From positions 3,926,202 through 3,990,201 of the forward strand of contig OY730171.1 in NCBI GenBank assembly GCA_963422465.1: a stretch of 64,000 bases of DNA, given 5' to 3'. Each line of letters starts with the position of its first letter. Within the stretch, counting starts at the first letter, position 1. The position numbers and the translations under genes are program-made. The DNA comes from Lichina pygmaea (Eukaryota > Ascomycota > Lichinomycetes > Lichinales > Lichinaceae). Positions 1 to 12,744 of the stretch are shown here, piece after piece. Under the pieces are notes generated by a model. The model did no database searches. It saw nothing but the letters and a program-made list of their open reading frames with translations, and was not told the DNA's origin.

Positions 1-10
1 ATGATGATGA

Positions 11-44
<34 letters not shown>

Positions 45-79
45 GATAGCGGTGGTGGTGGTGGTGGCGGCGGCGGCGG
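1..79. repeat. (ATG)n/(GTG)n/(GCG)n compound microsatellite
   Basis: Ten ATG triplets are followed by GTG triplets and then GCG triplets, with one small interruption. Confidence 0.95.
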
Positions 80-761
80 TCGTCTATCTGTCCGTCGTGG
101 GTCGCTCCTGATCGTGGTCTTGGTAGTCCTGGTAGGGTCCAAGAAAAGTAAAAAAGAAGGCGGAACGAGAAGAAGAAAAAACGGCCTTCCCCCTCTATGC
201 CGGACGGGAAGCGAAGGCGCAAAGGACGATCAAATCGAGCTTCGCCTGCAAGGCTGTATCGGCGCGGATCGAGCGCGGGCGAAACGGTCGCGCGCCGCGA
301 CGGGGAAGAGCACAAGGAGGAGGAATAGGAGCAGGTGGTGGAGTTCGAGGTCGAGATCGAGGTCGAGATGGATGGTGGCGGCGGTGGTACGACGACGAAG
401 TGCGAGCGCGACTCGGACGCACCATGCGACGCCGGCGGCGGGACGAGACCGGACCAGGCCAGAACGAGGATGAACGAGGACGCCAGAGGGACGACGGACC
501 ATGCCCGCGGCGGTGGCGATAGGGTTTCGTACTTGCTTGTTCGGATGACATGGGACGGTTTATGCGAGGCACACCAGCAGCACCACCGCCGCCACCACTT
601 TCACCACCTCCACCTCCACCATGCTATTGACTCGCGGATTGCCTTCCGATGCCGCCGCCGGCTCTTGCTGCAGCCTCGTCCTTCTCCTCTCTCCTTCGTC
701 GACGGGCCTTGGTCTTGGTCTGACACCTGTCCTATCCCCTCTCAGCAGCTGGCTCCGAATC

Positions 762-800
762 TCTTCTTCTTCTTCTTCTTCTTCTTCTTCTTCTTCTTCT
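762..800. repeat. (TTC)n microsatellite
   Basis: About 13 uninterrupted TTC/TCT triplets. Confidence 0.95.
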
Positions 801-3800
801 GCTTCCGCTCGTCCAGTTCGAGGACGGAATGCCTACCGGTCGAGATTTTTGATCTTCTCCTTTCCGTCCACGCCGTTCAAGCCAGCAATCTTCGAATGCG
901 AACCGACGGAGCTAGGTCCGAACAAGATTAAGGCCGTTGCCCCGTACGGATTACCTCCGCACGTACGGGGTACCAGAGTACCCCTCGTACTCTGTAAACT
1001 TGATCCTTTTCTTTTCGCGGGAAGAGGCTCTCGAGCGTCGGGATCATCGACTGGCTTTTGCTTTCGCTCCGGCGTTTCCTCGGCGCGATGGAGATTTGAA
1101 GGACGTTCGGTGCTGGCTGTCCTTACGTACGTAACGTACGTATGTACTGTAAGCGTGGTTGAGTTGGCGGTGCACTCTACCGTTGGTTTGAAGGCGGTTG
1201 AGTCCTCTGCCGTAGAGAAGTACTGTACTCGGCGCCTCGTACTGTACGACGGTGCTTCTCAGGTGTGTCCACGACGATGTACTGTACTCCGGCACTGTTG
1301 ACGTGATGAGGTACGCGCAGGACCTGGTCGGCCCTGGTCCTAGGTGTCATGCCCACCTTCAGTTAGCGACGAACAAGCCTAGATCATAGAGTACGGTTAC
1401 CTCCGGTGGCCGTACGGTAGGATAGCCGAGCACGGGGAGCCAATGTACAGTAATTACACATGGGGGTATCGCTCCTAAAATGGAGTGGGGGGGGGGGGGG
1501 GGGAACAAGATGACAAACCAAAAGTCTTGGCCCACGATCGCCACCATCATCGCCACCATCACCACCACCACCAGGCTGGTCATCATCATCATCGTCGTCG
1601 TCGTCGTCATTGTCACGATCATCATCACCATCACCATGATGGCATGTTTGAAAGTCGATCCTTCGCTTGAGCTGAACACCCCTACAAGTCCGCTCGTTCC
1701 TGGATCGTCACGGTACCCCGTTACATGTTTGATTTTGATTGCGATTCTGATTTTTTTTTTTTTTTTCCCCCCTCGTCCCGTCGAAGTGTCTGTCCGGGTC
1801 GTTGGGCTCGCTCTCCCCCACCCACTCAAGCGACGGAGGTCCCTACAGTAGCTTCAGGCAGCCGTTGGAGCCTATAGTACCGTAGAGCAGAGCTAGCACG
1901 GTACCACGTGAGTACGTAAGCATCTCAGTACTTCGTACGGTACGTATGTAGTACTTTAGCTGGAGACAACGGCGCCTCTCAAAAGTCATGATCGAGCCGG
2001 GCGGCCCACGGCACCGAATCGGGCCATTACCTATTAATTAGTGTCTTACATTTTTTGTATGTCGTGGCATGCCGTGGCACAGATCGTCGACGATCGTAGG
2101 GATATTGCTTGATTGTCGATTGTTGATTGATCCGGTCCCCCCCCTCGGTGTCTCGGCACTACTCTCGCGGCCGCCGGCTGCTTCTCGCTGCTGCTGCTCC
2201 TGCTCCTGCTCCTGATGTTGCCCCTCACGCTCCCGCGCCCGCCTGTAAAACCCAGCTGGATGGATGAATCTGCGACAGACGATGCGAGCCAAACTGGATG
2301 TGGCATGAGGTTCGAGCCGCGGCGCGTACAGCATGTACGTGCGGTGCGGTACATACGTACGTACGTCACGTACGAGTACTTGACGCCTTAACTCATCGCC
2401 GCCCGCGCTCCTCCTCGAAGCGGAATGGGCGCGGAAGAAGCAAAGCGTGCCGCATACTCGTACGTTCCGTGACTTGACGTGGGCTTTCCGATGGCGCACC
2501 GAGTCCCCGTCCACGGGCCAGGCTCGTCGTCCAAGTCCAAGTCCAAGTCCAGGTCCCCTCCGCGCCCGTGGCTCCTCCTTTTTCAAACAAACCCCACCCC
2601 CCCCCCCCCCCCACCTGCCCCATTTCCCCGCAGCATGCACCTTCCCCCGGCGGAGTTCGCGGAGAGCAGCCGGTCATGGAATCCCAGGGGGCTTCGGCCG
2701 CCGGTCTCCCTGACTTTCGCATCGTGACGGATCACGCCAGGGGACGGGGGCGGTGCGGAGAGCCGCGCCACCCAGCGCCAAACCGGCACCAAGCGTCGGA
2801 TGAACGGGGACGAGCCAGGCGTCGAGCGAGCTGAGCGGCGAGGCGCGGCGAGGCGCGGCGGACGAGAAGACGTGCGGCGACGACGTCCTGCGCAGGCCTA
2901 GAGTCCGCGACACGGGACGAGACGAGACGAGACGAGACCAAAACAGCAAGCCGTGAGTCGAACATGGGCGGCCAAGAGTGTCGGCGCGCCGGAGCGCGGC
3001 GTCCCCATTGGTGGCGCTGGGCAGGCAGGTGACGCGTCGTCGCATCTTCGAAGCGCACCGCCTCGTCCACGGCGGGACGGCGACCGGGCACGCCTGCCAC
3101 CGATGATGTTGATCCTGATCGTCGACATGTGCGTCGAACGGAGCGAGCGTCCAATGGGGCCCGTCGGATGCCGACGGTTCGAGCGCCGCATGAGACGGGC
3201 GCGCATCCGGTAGACAGCACAACGGCCGTTGCGACATCGACCGAGCTTCAGCCCTGCGCCTTCGCCCCTGGAAGAAGCAACGACGACGACGACGACGATC
3301 TCGGAGCGAACCTCTGTCGAGCTGGACCAGTCGGGCTCCACGACGTCCCGAGGACGGCTCGTGCGAGTACCTGCGCCGGACCTCACAGCACCCCGTCCGC
3401 CGAACGGTGCAGTACCTCGTACTCGTATACGTGTGCGTCGGTTTGGACCAATGCCAGCGCAGGGCAAACAGGTCGTCTACCGGCCAATCCAAGCGCACGC
3501 CGGCACGCGTGAAGCTCTTGTCTTTTCCTTTTCCTTCTTCATCGTCGTCGTCGTGTGCTCTCGCCGTTGTCCTCGTCCTGTTTTCTTTTCCGGTCCCGCT
3601 AGCGAGGTGCAGGAGTGCCCTTGCAGATTCGACCCCCGTCCTCCCTAGCGAGGTCTTGACGCGATCCGATCTTCGTCGTGGGTCATTGGTCCTCGTCGTG
3701 GTCGTGGTCGTCGTCGTCGTCGTCGCGGTCCGGAACGGGAACGCGCGCGGGCGCGATCAGCATCTCCATCCGGGCTGATGTTCAGACCGGAAGGCGGGAA

Positions 3801-6552
3801 AAGAGTCGGCCAAGCCCGAGGGCAGGCCATTCCCCAAACGACGTGTCTGCCGCGCCTGCGCGCATGTGCGGAGTACGCGCGCGACCGCATGACTGGGCGC
3901 TGTGGGTGAGGGCACCTGCCAGAATCGATCGCCCTCTTGTGCCGGCGGGCAGGCTGCCATCAGGGTTCGGAAAGAAGGAAGTTGGCCTCGCCGGAAGAGG
4001 GGATGTCGGGATACGTATCCTCGATCCAGAAGATTCAAGCCGACGGCTGCGGGACAAGAGAGGAAAAAGAAATCGGAGACGGCTTTTCCCGACGCTAGCT
4101 GGGGGCCTAGAGACCCCCAACGCAGTGCCAGTCAACAGGCCCGCTGTAGGTGAGTACGTACCTACGGTAGCGCCTGTAGTCGGAAATACTTGGAGGCTGT
4201 CGTTGCTCCCTTCTGGACATCAAATCGTAGTCTCATGTTCGTCAGTACGACGAGACTGCCTGACATTGTAACCCGCTTCTAGGCCGAAGAAGAAGAAGGA
4301 GAAGAAGAAGAAGAAGGACGAAAGAATGAAAAAAAGAGACAAGGTCATTGTCCCCGGCGGTTGGAACTTCCACGTGGGTCGAAGCGGGGCCGAAGAAGGC
4401 AGAGGTGACTACCGCTAACCCTCCCCGGCGCGGTCCGTCGCTCGAGATGCCATGGCATCGTGCGCCTCGCCGGCCATTCTTCGGACCTTTTGCGGTACCT
4501 CCGTACCGACCCGCCAATCCGGCCGTTGCTTCTTCGTCCCTCTGTCCGAGACAGCGTCCGGTATGGCACATGTTGCTTTTGAAGTTCGCCGAACGCAGCC
4601 GAAGCCGCCACACTTTCGTCTGCCTGTGATCTCGACGAGCGAGGCTCGTCTCGGCTGCTGCAGCGGTCGACCGGGGGGGGGGGGGGGGAAGCGCGTTCGC
4701 GTCAGTGGACCGGAGCAAGCATGCGCTAGCCCTGCCCGTCGATGAAGTACATGTCGACGGGGAGCGAGAGGCAGGACCCGGCCTGCAAGCATCCACCGGG
4801 CCCGTTGACTCGACCGGCTCCAAACAACAGCGCAGTGGCTGCCGGCTCCCTCCCACGGCCCCACTCTGTGCCCGAGCAAGGGTCCGCCAAGATCCGCAAG
4901 GACTCATGGGTCGTCCGTCCGCCGGCGACGGTCCGTCCTGTCGATGGAGTCTTGCCGGCCGTCCGGCCAGGCAGCCACCGGTTGCGAGGATGCTACTGGA
5001 CGTACATCCCGTGACACTGTCGGCGGCCTGCGATGACGGAGAAGGCTCTCGACGATGCACGACTGGTTGGTTGCGGAAGCGTAGGCCGTCAGCAAAAGTC
5101 GGTCGTCCGTCGTCCGTCGTCCGTCGTCATGCAAGCTGCTGTCGACATGCATCTACTCATACCGTGACTATCGTCAACAACGCGAGATGCAGGTTGATGG
5201 AGGGGGAACCTTACTTCGAGTGGCCGTACCATTCAATATCCCGTGCAGCTGAACTCTTTTTATTTTTCATTCATTTTTTTTTTTTTTTTGGTGGTGGTGG
5301 TGGTGGTCGCGGCTTGAGGAGGCGGATGAGGAACGGAAGAACCTGCCCCACACGGTCACGACGGTCCGAAAGGATGATTTTCAGAAGAATGGAAATGATG
5401 TGCGGGATGCGTGGATGGGTGGATGCGTGGACGTGTGGATTGTCTGCGGTCGCTAAGAGGAGCGGCCCGGTAAAAAGGAAGTAGGATCGCCCAATCATCT
5501 GGTCGCGTAGCCGAGAAGGGGGGACTGCACTCGATCCGTCGTGCTGTCTACCGTACGCACGTACCGAGTGCAGTCTCTGGGAGGCTGGAGTCGAGTTCTG
5601 TCGTCTTAGTCATCCACGGACTCGTCGGGTCCAGCCTGACAAATCATCCGTGTCCGGTCATCGCCGGCACGAGCCAGACGGGAGGGGAGGAGAGGGGGGG
5701 AGGGGAGAGGGGAGGGGGGCGGAAAGGAACGCACCGAGGGGGAGGGCATGAGCCCATCAAGCTGAGAACCGAGGGGAGTATGCGGGCCCGTAGGTCCCCC
5801 TCTCTCCTCCGAGCGCAGGCATGACCCCAGCCTGCTCGGATCGTAGCGGTGTAGCCGACGGGGAAACCTCCCCCCTGCTACTGTAGGCGGTGGCAGCAGC
5901 CGCTATGGACTACCTACGTAGGTATGCCCCGCCTACCATCGTAAGGCCGCCCGTCATATTCCCGTACTCCGGCAAGCCTGGCAGAAAATGCCGCCGGCTG
6001 TCGCCTGTTGTTGGGCATGCCGTTTGAGATGTTGGCGTTTAGGGTGTGAGGGGTCCACGTCGACCTCCCCCGTAGGCAACGGTGGCGACGTACGGCACGA
6101 CTCGTACGTACGCTCAGACACTGCCCCGACGACGGTCGAGCTGCCTCTCTCTCGTGTAAGACTGTCGTCGGCAACCTGAGCTTGCTGGATGCCATCCGTC
6201 AGTCCTCAAAAGGTCGCAGCAGGGTGCGAGAACAGCCGCCAGAGAGCATCCAACGCAGAGACCCGGTCGAGAACAGGACTTCGGAGAGAGATCCGGTTGA
6301 ACAGAACCGGACCGGGTCCAGGGAAGGAGGACCGGGCATTCGAAACTCGTGCCGCGCCTTGTGCAGATCCTGTGTGATGGTGGGGGCTTCTCCATGCGCT
6401 AGTGACGCCGGAGCACCGTAGGAATCCCCTGCATCGCAGGTCGAGTAGGACGATGTCGAGAGCGTCGCTCTCGCAGCAGTCTGACGTGGTAGGAGCGACA
6501 CCGGCGGTAGCGTGAAACGGAAGCAGCCGGAGAGGGAGGACGTCTGAACGTG

Positions 6553-6587
<35 letters not shown>
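6553..6587. repeat. (GAC)n microsatellite
   Basis: About 11 GAC triplets without a recognised gene around them. Confidence 0.95.
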
Positions 6588-7224
6588 TCCTCAGAAGGTG
6601 GTGAGTCAGGAGACGAACGAGGATGCCAAGAGGTCGTCGCGGCGCACGACAGGACGGCCACGACGGCGTGCCATGAGCAGGTCTGAGACGCGCCTGCAGG
6701 AAGCATATGGCAGGACAGAGACGTCCTTCCGTCCGGCCTGCCGTCCCGACCTGTCGCTCCCTCGACACGGCCGTGACGGGTTTCGACTCTCATGCGCCGG
6801 TGAGACATGGTCGTGCGTCTCGTTTTGCCTTTTCGAGAATTGCAGGTCACGGGTTCCTTTCCCATGCTTCCTTTTTGTCCGGCTCGTTGGAAGCTGCTTC
6901 TGCTGACGGAACCCGACGGGTAGAGCGAGTACTCGGGACGGTCCAGCCCTCGAGCGCGATCGCTGTGCGCTCTCTCTGTACGTATGTAGACCGTCGTACT
7001 CCCCAGACCTCTGTACCTCGTACCGTAGCATGGCCGCGTGGTGCCTGTGCCGTCACGTCGCTCCGCCTACCCGGTCCGACTTTGCAGAGCTCCCGGCCCA
7101 GATAGCGCACGACGACGTTTCGGGTCAAGGGCGACGGCCACGGCAGAGAGCGGCACGATCGAATGTCCTGTCCCACCCTTGGTCTTGAAGCCGGTCCAGT
7201 CTTGATCGAGAAAGCCCCCACCCC

Positions 7225-7225
<1 letters not shown>

Positions 7226-7284
<59 letters not shown>
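7226..7284. repeat. (GCT)n microsatellite
   Basis: About 19 GCT/CTG triplets. All frames encode homopolymers (Ala, Ser or Gln), and no flanking sequence suggests a real protein. Confidence 0.95.
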
Positions 7285-7286
<2 letters not shown>

Positions 7287-8512
7287 CGACCGTGACAGAC
7301 CGACACGTTGTCGGTGATGGAACGGCCGCGCCTTGGTGGGGCTCGGTGAGGATCGGCGCGGCGCGGCCCAGGCGATGACCGTCCTTCTCCGGCCTTGCCC
7401 TGTCGGCGACGGCAGCTGCGGCGCTATCGACCGTGATGGCGCTGGGACTCCTCGATCGCCTTGGCCCCCTCGAGCCAGCCGCGGCGCGTCGCATCTTCGT
7501 GGCCTCCACCATCGTGCCTTGCGCAGGCGACAGACCGCCGGTCCGGTGGTCGGCGACGACAGGTCGTTGCCGCATCGGACCGCGCGGCCGAACGCTCTCG
7601 TCTGCGAGGCCGTTCGGCACGACGTCGCAGAAGCGCAAAAACCCCGCTTTCCCTCGACGCCGTCCAAACAATGCTTCCCTTGTTCCCCCCCCCCCCCCCC
7701 CCGCTTCCCACGCAGGTGGACGCCGACAAGGAGGCTTGGCCGCGAGCGTACGTAGGTAACGTACCGTAACCCTCGACCTCAGTACCGGTACAGCAGGCAT
7801 GCAGCTTTACCAAGGTACCTCGTACGTACGTACGTACGTACAGTATGTAGGACAGCAACCAGCAGCCTAGCGTCGTGCGACAGGGTTTCAACTTGAGCCG
7901 GCCCACGCAGAAGATGAACAGAATGGACGCGCAACTCAATTCTCTCTGGCAGGCAAGAAGAAACCTGCCTTGGCCGCAACCCTGGTGGAATGGCCGTCGG
8001 GCTTACCAGTTGGCTTCCGGCTCATGCAAGGGCAAGCACGAGCGTGAGAAGAAGCCATGACGGGGCGAGAAAGGAAGGGGGAAAAGAACCCCCAAGTCAA
8101 ACTGCACATGGAGACGGGAAAGAAGGAAAGGAAGGAAAGAAAAGCTTTCCCCCCCCCCAACAACCGAGGGCGTCCGTCAAAGGCCGAAAGCAAGAGATGA
8201 AGAAAGATCAACAAAACTCTAGCCAGGCGGAGCTAGAGGAAGAACGATACGTACGTAATACTGTAGAAGCCGGCCCCGGCCGGATCCGTCGAACGTGCGG
8301 GGGGGGGGGGGGGGGGGGCAAGATGACGAAGGAGGACGACGACGACGGAACGGAGGAGCCCGTCACAGAACGAGAAGGAAAGAGAGAAAACGACGCGCTC
8401 ACGTTCTCGAGGAAAGAAAATCCTGGGGAAGTGACGAGTGTCATTTGCTGGGCTTGGCTGGGAGAAGAGGAGAGGATGATCATCTTCCTCGAAGCCCTGC
8501 GAAAGGGAAAGT

Positions 8513-8785
8513 CAAAAAAAAATTTTCTTTCTTTCATTCTTACTACTCCGATATGGCTGGCGAGCCACGCAGGACTTCTAGAATACATGCTTGTATTCTC
8601 AGGAGACCTCTCTGAAGGAATAAAACCTGAGAAACTGGGTAAGACTAGTAGGGAAATGTCTTGAGGGATATGTAGTGTCTGAAGGAGATAGGAATCACAG
8701 ATGTGTTGTGTTTGCTGACAGGGGTTGGTTGTGCCAAGTTGAACCAACTGGTCTGGTCTTTTCAAAGACATGAACCGGAGAAGAC
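8513..8785 (-). mobile_element. 5'-truncated Tad1-like LINE fragment
   Basis: On the minus strand this matches the 3' end of the LINE in the nest (plus strand 59670-59900): the last ORF2 codons, the 3' UTR and an A-rich tail, which lies here at the low-coordinate side. The direct repeat AGGGAAAGT flanks it at 8504-8512 and 8786-8794 and is the expected target-site duplication. The orientation, tail and duplication together indicate target-primed reverse transcription with 5' truncation. Confidence 0.85.
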
Positions 8786-8794
8786 AGGGAAAGT

Positions 8795-9863
8795 TACGTG
8801 ATCGAAAGGCAAAGGGAAAGCAGACGATCGACGGCGGAAAGAAAGGAAGATGCACTGTAACTCTCTCCATTCATCTCTGTCCATCTCTATCTATTTTCTA
8901 TCTACCTCCAATCCATGACCAACAGCCAAGATGCAGTGCTACTTTACTTATAGTATCTTCAGTTCACCTAGCAACTAGCACAGCCCACCAGCACAACCAG
9001 CACAACCAGCACAACCAGCACCAATCTAGCACCACTCAATCAATATCCAATCTTCTTGAAACCAACAAACATCAACACTGACCAGCATCACCAACCTCTT
9101 CTCCCACTAATCATCTCAACAACCCATCTGACAACCCCATCTCAATGACCATCTCAATGACCATCTCAACAACCCCTCTCCAGAGTACCAACAACTCACG
9201 GACATGCCTGCATTTGGCCGGATCAGTCTCTTCTTGTTCCAGGCTCTCGAGTACGGTGATTGCTTGGGCTCTTTGCTGGAACAAACTGATGATTGACGGA
9301 TGGGTTGATCACCAATGTACAGTACTCGGAGGTTGAGTGGTCAGGCGCAGAGCGAGTGGCATGTACTGCAGGTGTTGACACTGATGAACAGCCGTGGTCT
9401 GCCGATCACCATGTTTGTGGTGTCCAGCCCTTGTTTGATATCATGTAGAACCTGTTCGTTCATCCTTCTTCTCCCTCTTCTTCTCCTTCTTCTCGGTACT
9501 TTAAGCTAGCGACTACTGACGGCCGTAGCAGTGATCAGGAAGGTTGTCTTCGATACCTTGCTACCCGCCCTGCCACTTGCCCTGCTACCTGCCCTCGGTC
9601 TCCAAATCATTGATCCAATAAAGCGGCTGCGGAACAAAAAGCACAAAAGTACGGTACTAGTACAGACTTGGTGGACTGATGAGAATAGAATCAAATAAAC
9701 TGTGGAGAGGCCGAAGGGGGAGGGGAGGGGAAAGGAAACTGATGGGATCATGATGTGGTTGTCTTCACGAGGGATAGTCCAGAGATGGGATAACGTGCTT
9801 TGATTGGTGTACTGTGTGTAGAAGGTGTGACTGTGTTTGTGATGGAGAGAGCACTCCTACCCC
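8795..9863. other. Intergenic, 3' of the tup1 homologue
   Basis: Apart from the 9-bp tandem repeat, I see no coding domain, RNA gene or mobile element. The right part probably contains the tup1 3' UTR. Confidence 0.5.
8989..9021. repeat. 9-bp tandem repeat CAGCACAAC
   Basis: Three perfect units and one partial unit. No gene is associated. Confidence 0.9.
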
Positions 9864-12744
9864 TCACGGCCCGCGGTAGCTGGTATAGCTGTAGAGGTTG
9901 CACGCACCGGGAGTTAGCGTGATGTAGACTGTCAGACAGGCAGAGTTGGGGACAGAGTACGATGACCGGATAGGCCGAAGAACAAGTGCAAGAGTAGCGA
10001 AACCAAGCAGGAGGTGAGAGGCGACGGGATAGAAGGCGGCAAAAAGTACCACGTCGAACATGCACAGAGCACGATGGATACAGCCATGTCTTTGATGTCG
10101 AGCAGAATAGAGGGGACCGTCTCATGGGACGCCACACAGCATGTGATGAAACAGAAGAGATGGAAACATACCTCCAGATACGCGCACGCATGTCACCGCT
10201 GCCGGTCGCGAACAGACTTCCGGTCGGGCTGGGCGCGACGGAGATGACTGTTCGTCGTTAGTCGACCGTCCCAAGTGTCGCTGTCGACCGACCTGATCCC
10301 AACCATGAAATACAGTTGAAATCGCAAAACAGTGTAGCCGAGGCTCGAGCAGAGGTTGCCCGGCCTTAAACAAACATGACATCCAGAGACATGAAAGATG
10401 GGATACCAGGAGAAGGACAGGTTAGGACTGACCAGAGTTCTTGTGCCCTTGGAGCATGAGCTGGGCATTGCCAGAGCGGGGATCCCAGAATTGCACGCCG
10501 CGGTCCTTTGATCCGCTCAAGACCCATTGGCCGTCCGGTGTCAAGGCGACGCTTAGCACAAAGTCCTACGCAGATCATGTCAGCGGACGTTCGCGCTTCC
10601 TCCTCGTGACCGTAGATGTGCCGGAGAACATTGTTCGACCGATGGAATGACCGACCGAGGCAGACATCGAGCTTACCTTGTGCCCCTCAAACGTCCGTAG
10701 ACATTTGCCGCCCCGACTGCCGGCGCCCGACGGCGCGCTGCGCGGTGGCAGCTCCCACAGCTTGATGGTCTTGTCGAGGCTGCCGCTGACCAGGTCGCGG
10801 CCGTTGGGCGCGAAGGCCACCGAGTAGACGCTGTCGCGATGGCCGTCGGTGCCGTCGAGCCGCTCGACGACGAGGCCGCTGCCGGTGTCCCACACGCGCA
10901 CGCTCTTGTCGAGCGACCCGGCCGCGACGTAGCGGCCGTCGGGCGAGATGGCCACCGTCGTGACGCCATCCTCGATGCTGAACGTCAGCACGTTCTGTCC
11001 GGCCTCGACGTCCCAGAGCCGGACCGTGCGGTCGCCGCTGCCGGACGCGATGTGCCGTCCCGTGCGCGAGAAGTCGAGCGAGTAGATGTCTTGCTCGTGA
11101 CCGGAGAAGGTGTGCTTGATCGTCCGCGACGCGAGATCCCAGACCTTGACGGCAGGGATCGGTCAGTCCTTCTCTTTCAAAGCCGGTACCGTCCCGGAAG
11201 CCAAAAGGCAGGCAAGACCGCATTCGGCACCCCAAGTTCCTAAACCGTTTCACAGGGTCGAAAGGGGCGCCAACGTACCCTGATCTGTTTGTCCTCGGCT
11301 CCCGTGGCGAGGTATCGTCCGTCCGGGCTGAAGCAGACGCTGCGGATGTAGAGATCGCCGTCCTTGTCGACCGACGCGTCCTCGAGATACGAGACCTTGT
11401 TGCCCGTGTCGACGTCGAAGATCTGAGCGGCCCTGTTGCAGCCGGTGGCGACGTACTTGCCGTCGAGACTGAAGCGCACGCAGCACACGACACTATCGTG
11501 CTGCAGCGTGTGCACGAGGTCGACGTCCAGCGCCCGCGGCACCTGCGGGTTGAAGACGGCATACCAATCGTTACCTTCCTTCTTCTGATGCGCCGGCAGC
11601 CTGTCGGCCCTGAGATCGGCGAGGAAGTTGCCGACGCCGGGGATCGAATGTTGCGGCGGTGGGGTTGGTCGTGCCACCTGAGGCGACGCTCGCGGATCTG
11701 CGTACTGGCCGGGCTGACCCTGCTGTTGCTGTTGCTGCTGTTGCTGCTGCTGCTGTTGCTGTGGCGTCGCCGGTCCAGCAAGACCCCGCGCCGAGGTGTT
11801 GTTGCGCGGCGGCTTGTTCTGGGGACCGGGGGACGCCGTCGGATGGGGAGGTTGGGACGCGTATCCTGCGCGGGCTCGCAGATTGCATCAGCGCGCATTC
11901 CCGACGAGGAGGGCCCGAGGCGAGGCGGAGTGAGGTATTCATAGGGCCCCGGGGGGGGGGGGGGGGGGGGGGGGGCATCACGTCATCTCCGACGCTGCTC
12001 GGAGATCAATGCAAGCAGCGCATACCGTTCACGCCCGGACCTTGCTGGTAGTTCTGATACGCCGGCTGGACCGCCGGCGGGGGTGCTTGAGGCTGGACAG
12101 CTGGCGGCGGCTGAGGCATCTGATGCGGAGGCGGTTGCTGGGGTTGTTCCTGCGGAGGGGCCAAGCCCGGACCACCTTGGCCGGCCTGGCCGGCCATGAT
12201 GGCGCCGAAGACGTTGCTCGGGCCGTGGCCGATGGACGGCGGCGGAGGGTGTGATGGCCCGGCATGCGCCACCTGCGCCGACGTGGCCGGCCCGCCTCGT
12301 GCTTCGAGCTCTCGATGCAGTCGAGAGATCTCGCTGTCGTATCTGTGATCCGAGGGCTTAGAACCGCGGTCACGATCGGGACGGCCGGACTTGCGCCCCT
12401 CCCTCGTCCTGGGATGCAACCGAGGCCGGCTTACTTCTGCTTCAGCTCGATCTGAGTCTGCTCCAGCTGGTAGACCTTCTGTCGGACCAGCTCCATCTCA
12501 TGCATCTGCGTCGTGACTGGGCGATTCGCGCATCGCGTTAGCGGTCCGCACGAGCTGTCGGCAGGGGCCTCGGCGTCGTTCGGCCGCCTCGACAGGCTGC
12601 GCCGGCAAGACGGAACGTACGCTGATGTTCATATTCGTTCGCCCGGCCCGTCTGGCTGTCGAACTCGACGCGCACCTGGTCCAGGAGCTCGCCCAAGCGG
12701 GGGCTGGACGCGGAAGCGACCATGGCTCGATGTGAGTTGTACAT
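9864..12744 (-). CDS. tup1: Tup1/RcoA-type WD40 transcriptional co-repressor
   Basis: Nuclear co-repressor that in other fungi works with Cyc8/Ssn6. Eight exons splice to 603 codons: 12744-12621, 12516-12435, 12342-12026, 11865-11279, 11144-10677, 10565-10433, 10247-10172 and 9888-9864. Residues 1-75 match the Tup1 N-terminal tetramerisation helix (start MYNSHRAM, then [15 protein letters not shown] and [12 protein letters not shown]). Residues about 90-285 are Pro/Gln-rich with a polyQ tract near 210. Residues about 285-603 are WD40 repeats with SPDG and WD signatures (for example [10 protein letters not shown]). The last exon is only 25 nt and gives the family ending [12 protein letters not shown]. 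The first intron junctions are supported by frame and by the family N-terminus. The intron at 12025-11866 contains a 25-G run on the plus strand. Confidence 0.95.
11951..11975. repeat. G25 homopolymer inside a tup1 intron
   Basis: Twenty-five consecutive G on the plus strand, so C25 in the tup1 pre-mRNA, between the donor at 12025 and the acceptor at 11866. Confidence 0.95.

Larger units (their letters stand above)
1..8512. other. Gene-free, microsatellite-rich region
   Basis: No reading frame here shows a recognisable domain, and the long open frames run through triplet repeats and G/C homopolymers, so I call no gene. The stretch holds GTAC/ACGT-rich tracts (for example 1123-1150, 1925-1952, 2335-2380, 7818-7842), G or C runs (near 1489, 2590, 4675, 7686, 8299) and GA- or CT-rich patches (4270-4320, 5680-5720). 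A spliced gene with very short exons cannot be excluded without transcripts. Confidence 0.6.

Noticed and set aside
621-1301. 226-codon plus-strand frame
   Set aside because: Runs through a TTC repeat and GTAC-rich DNA with no recognisable domain or conserved-looking segment.
10687-11898. 403-codon minus-strand frame overlapping tup1
   Set aside because: It reads tup1 exons and introns in a wrong frame and gives Arg/Ser-rich sequence without WD40 motifs.
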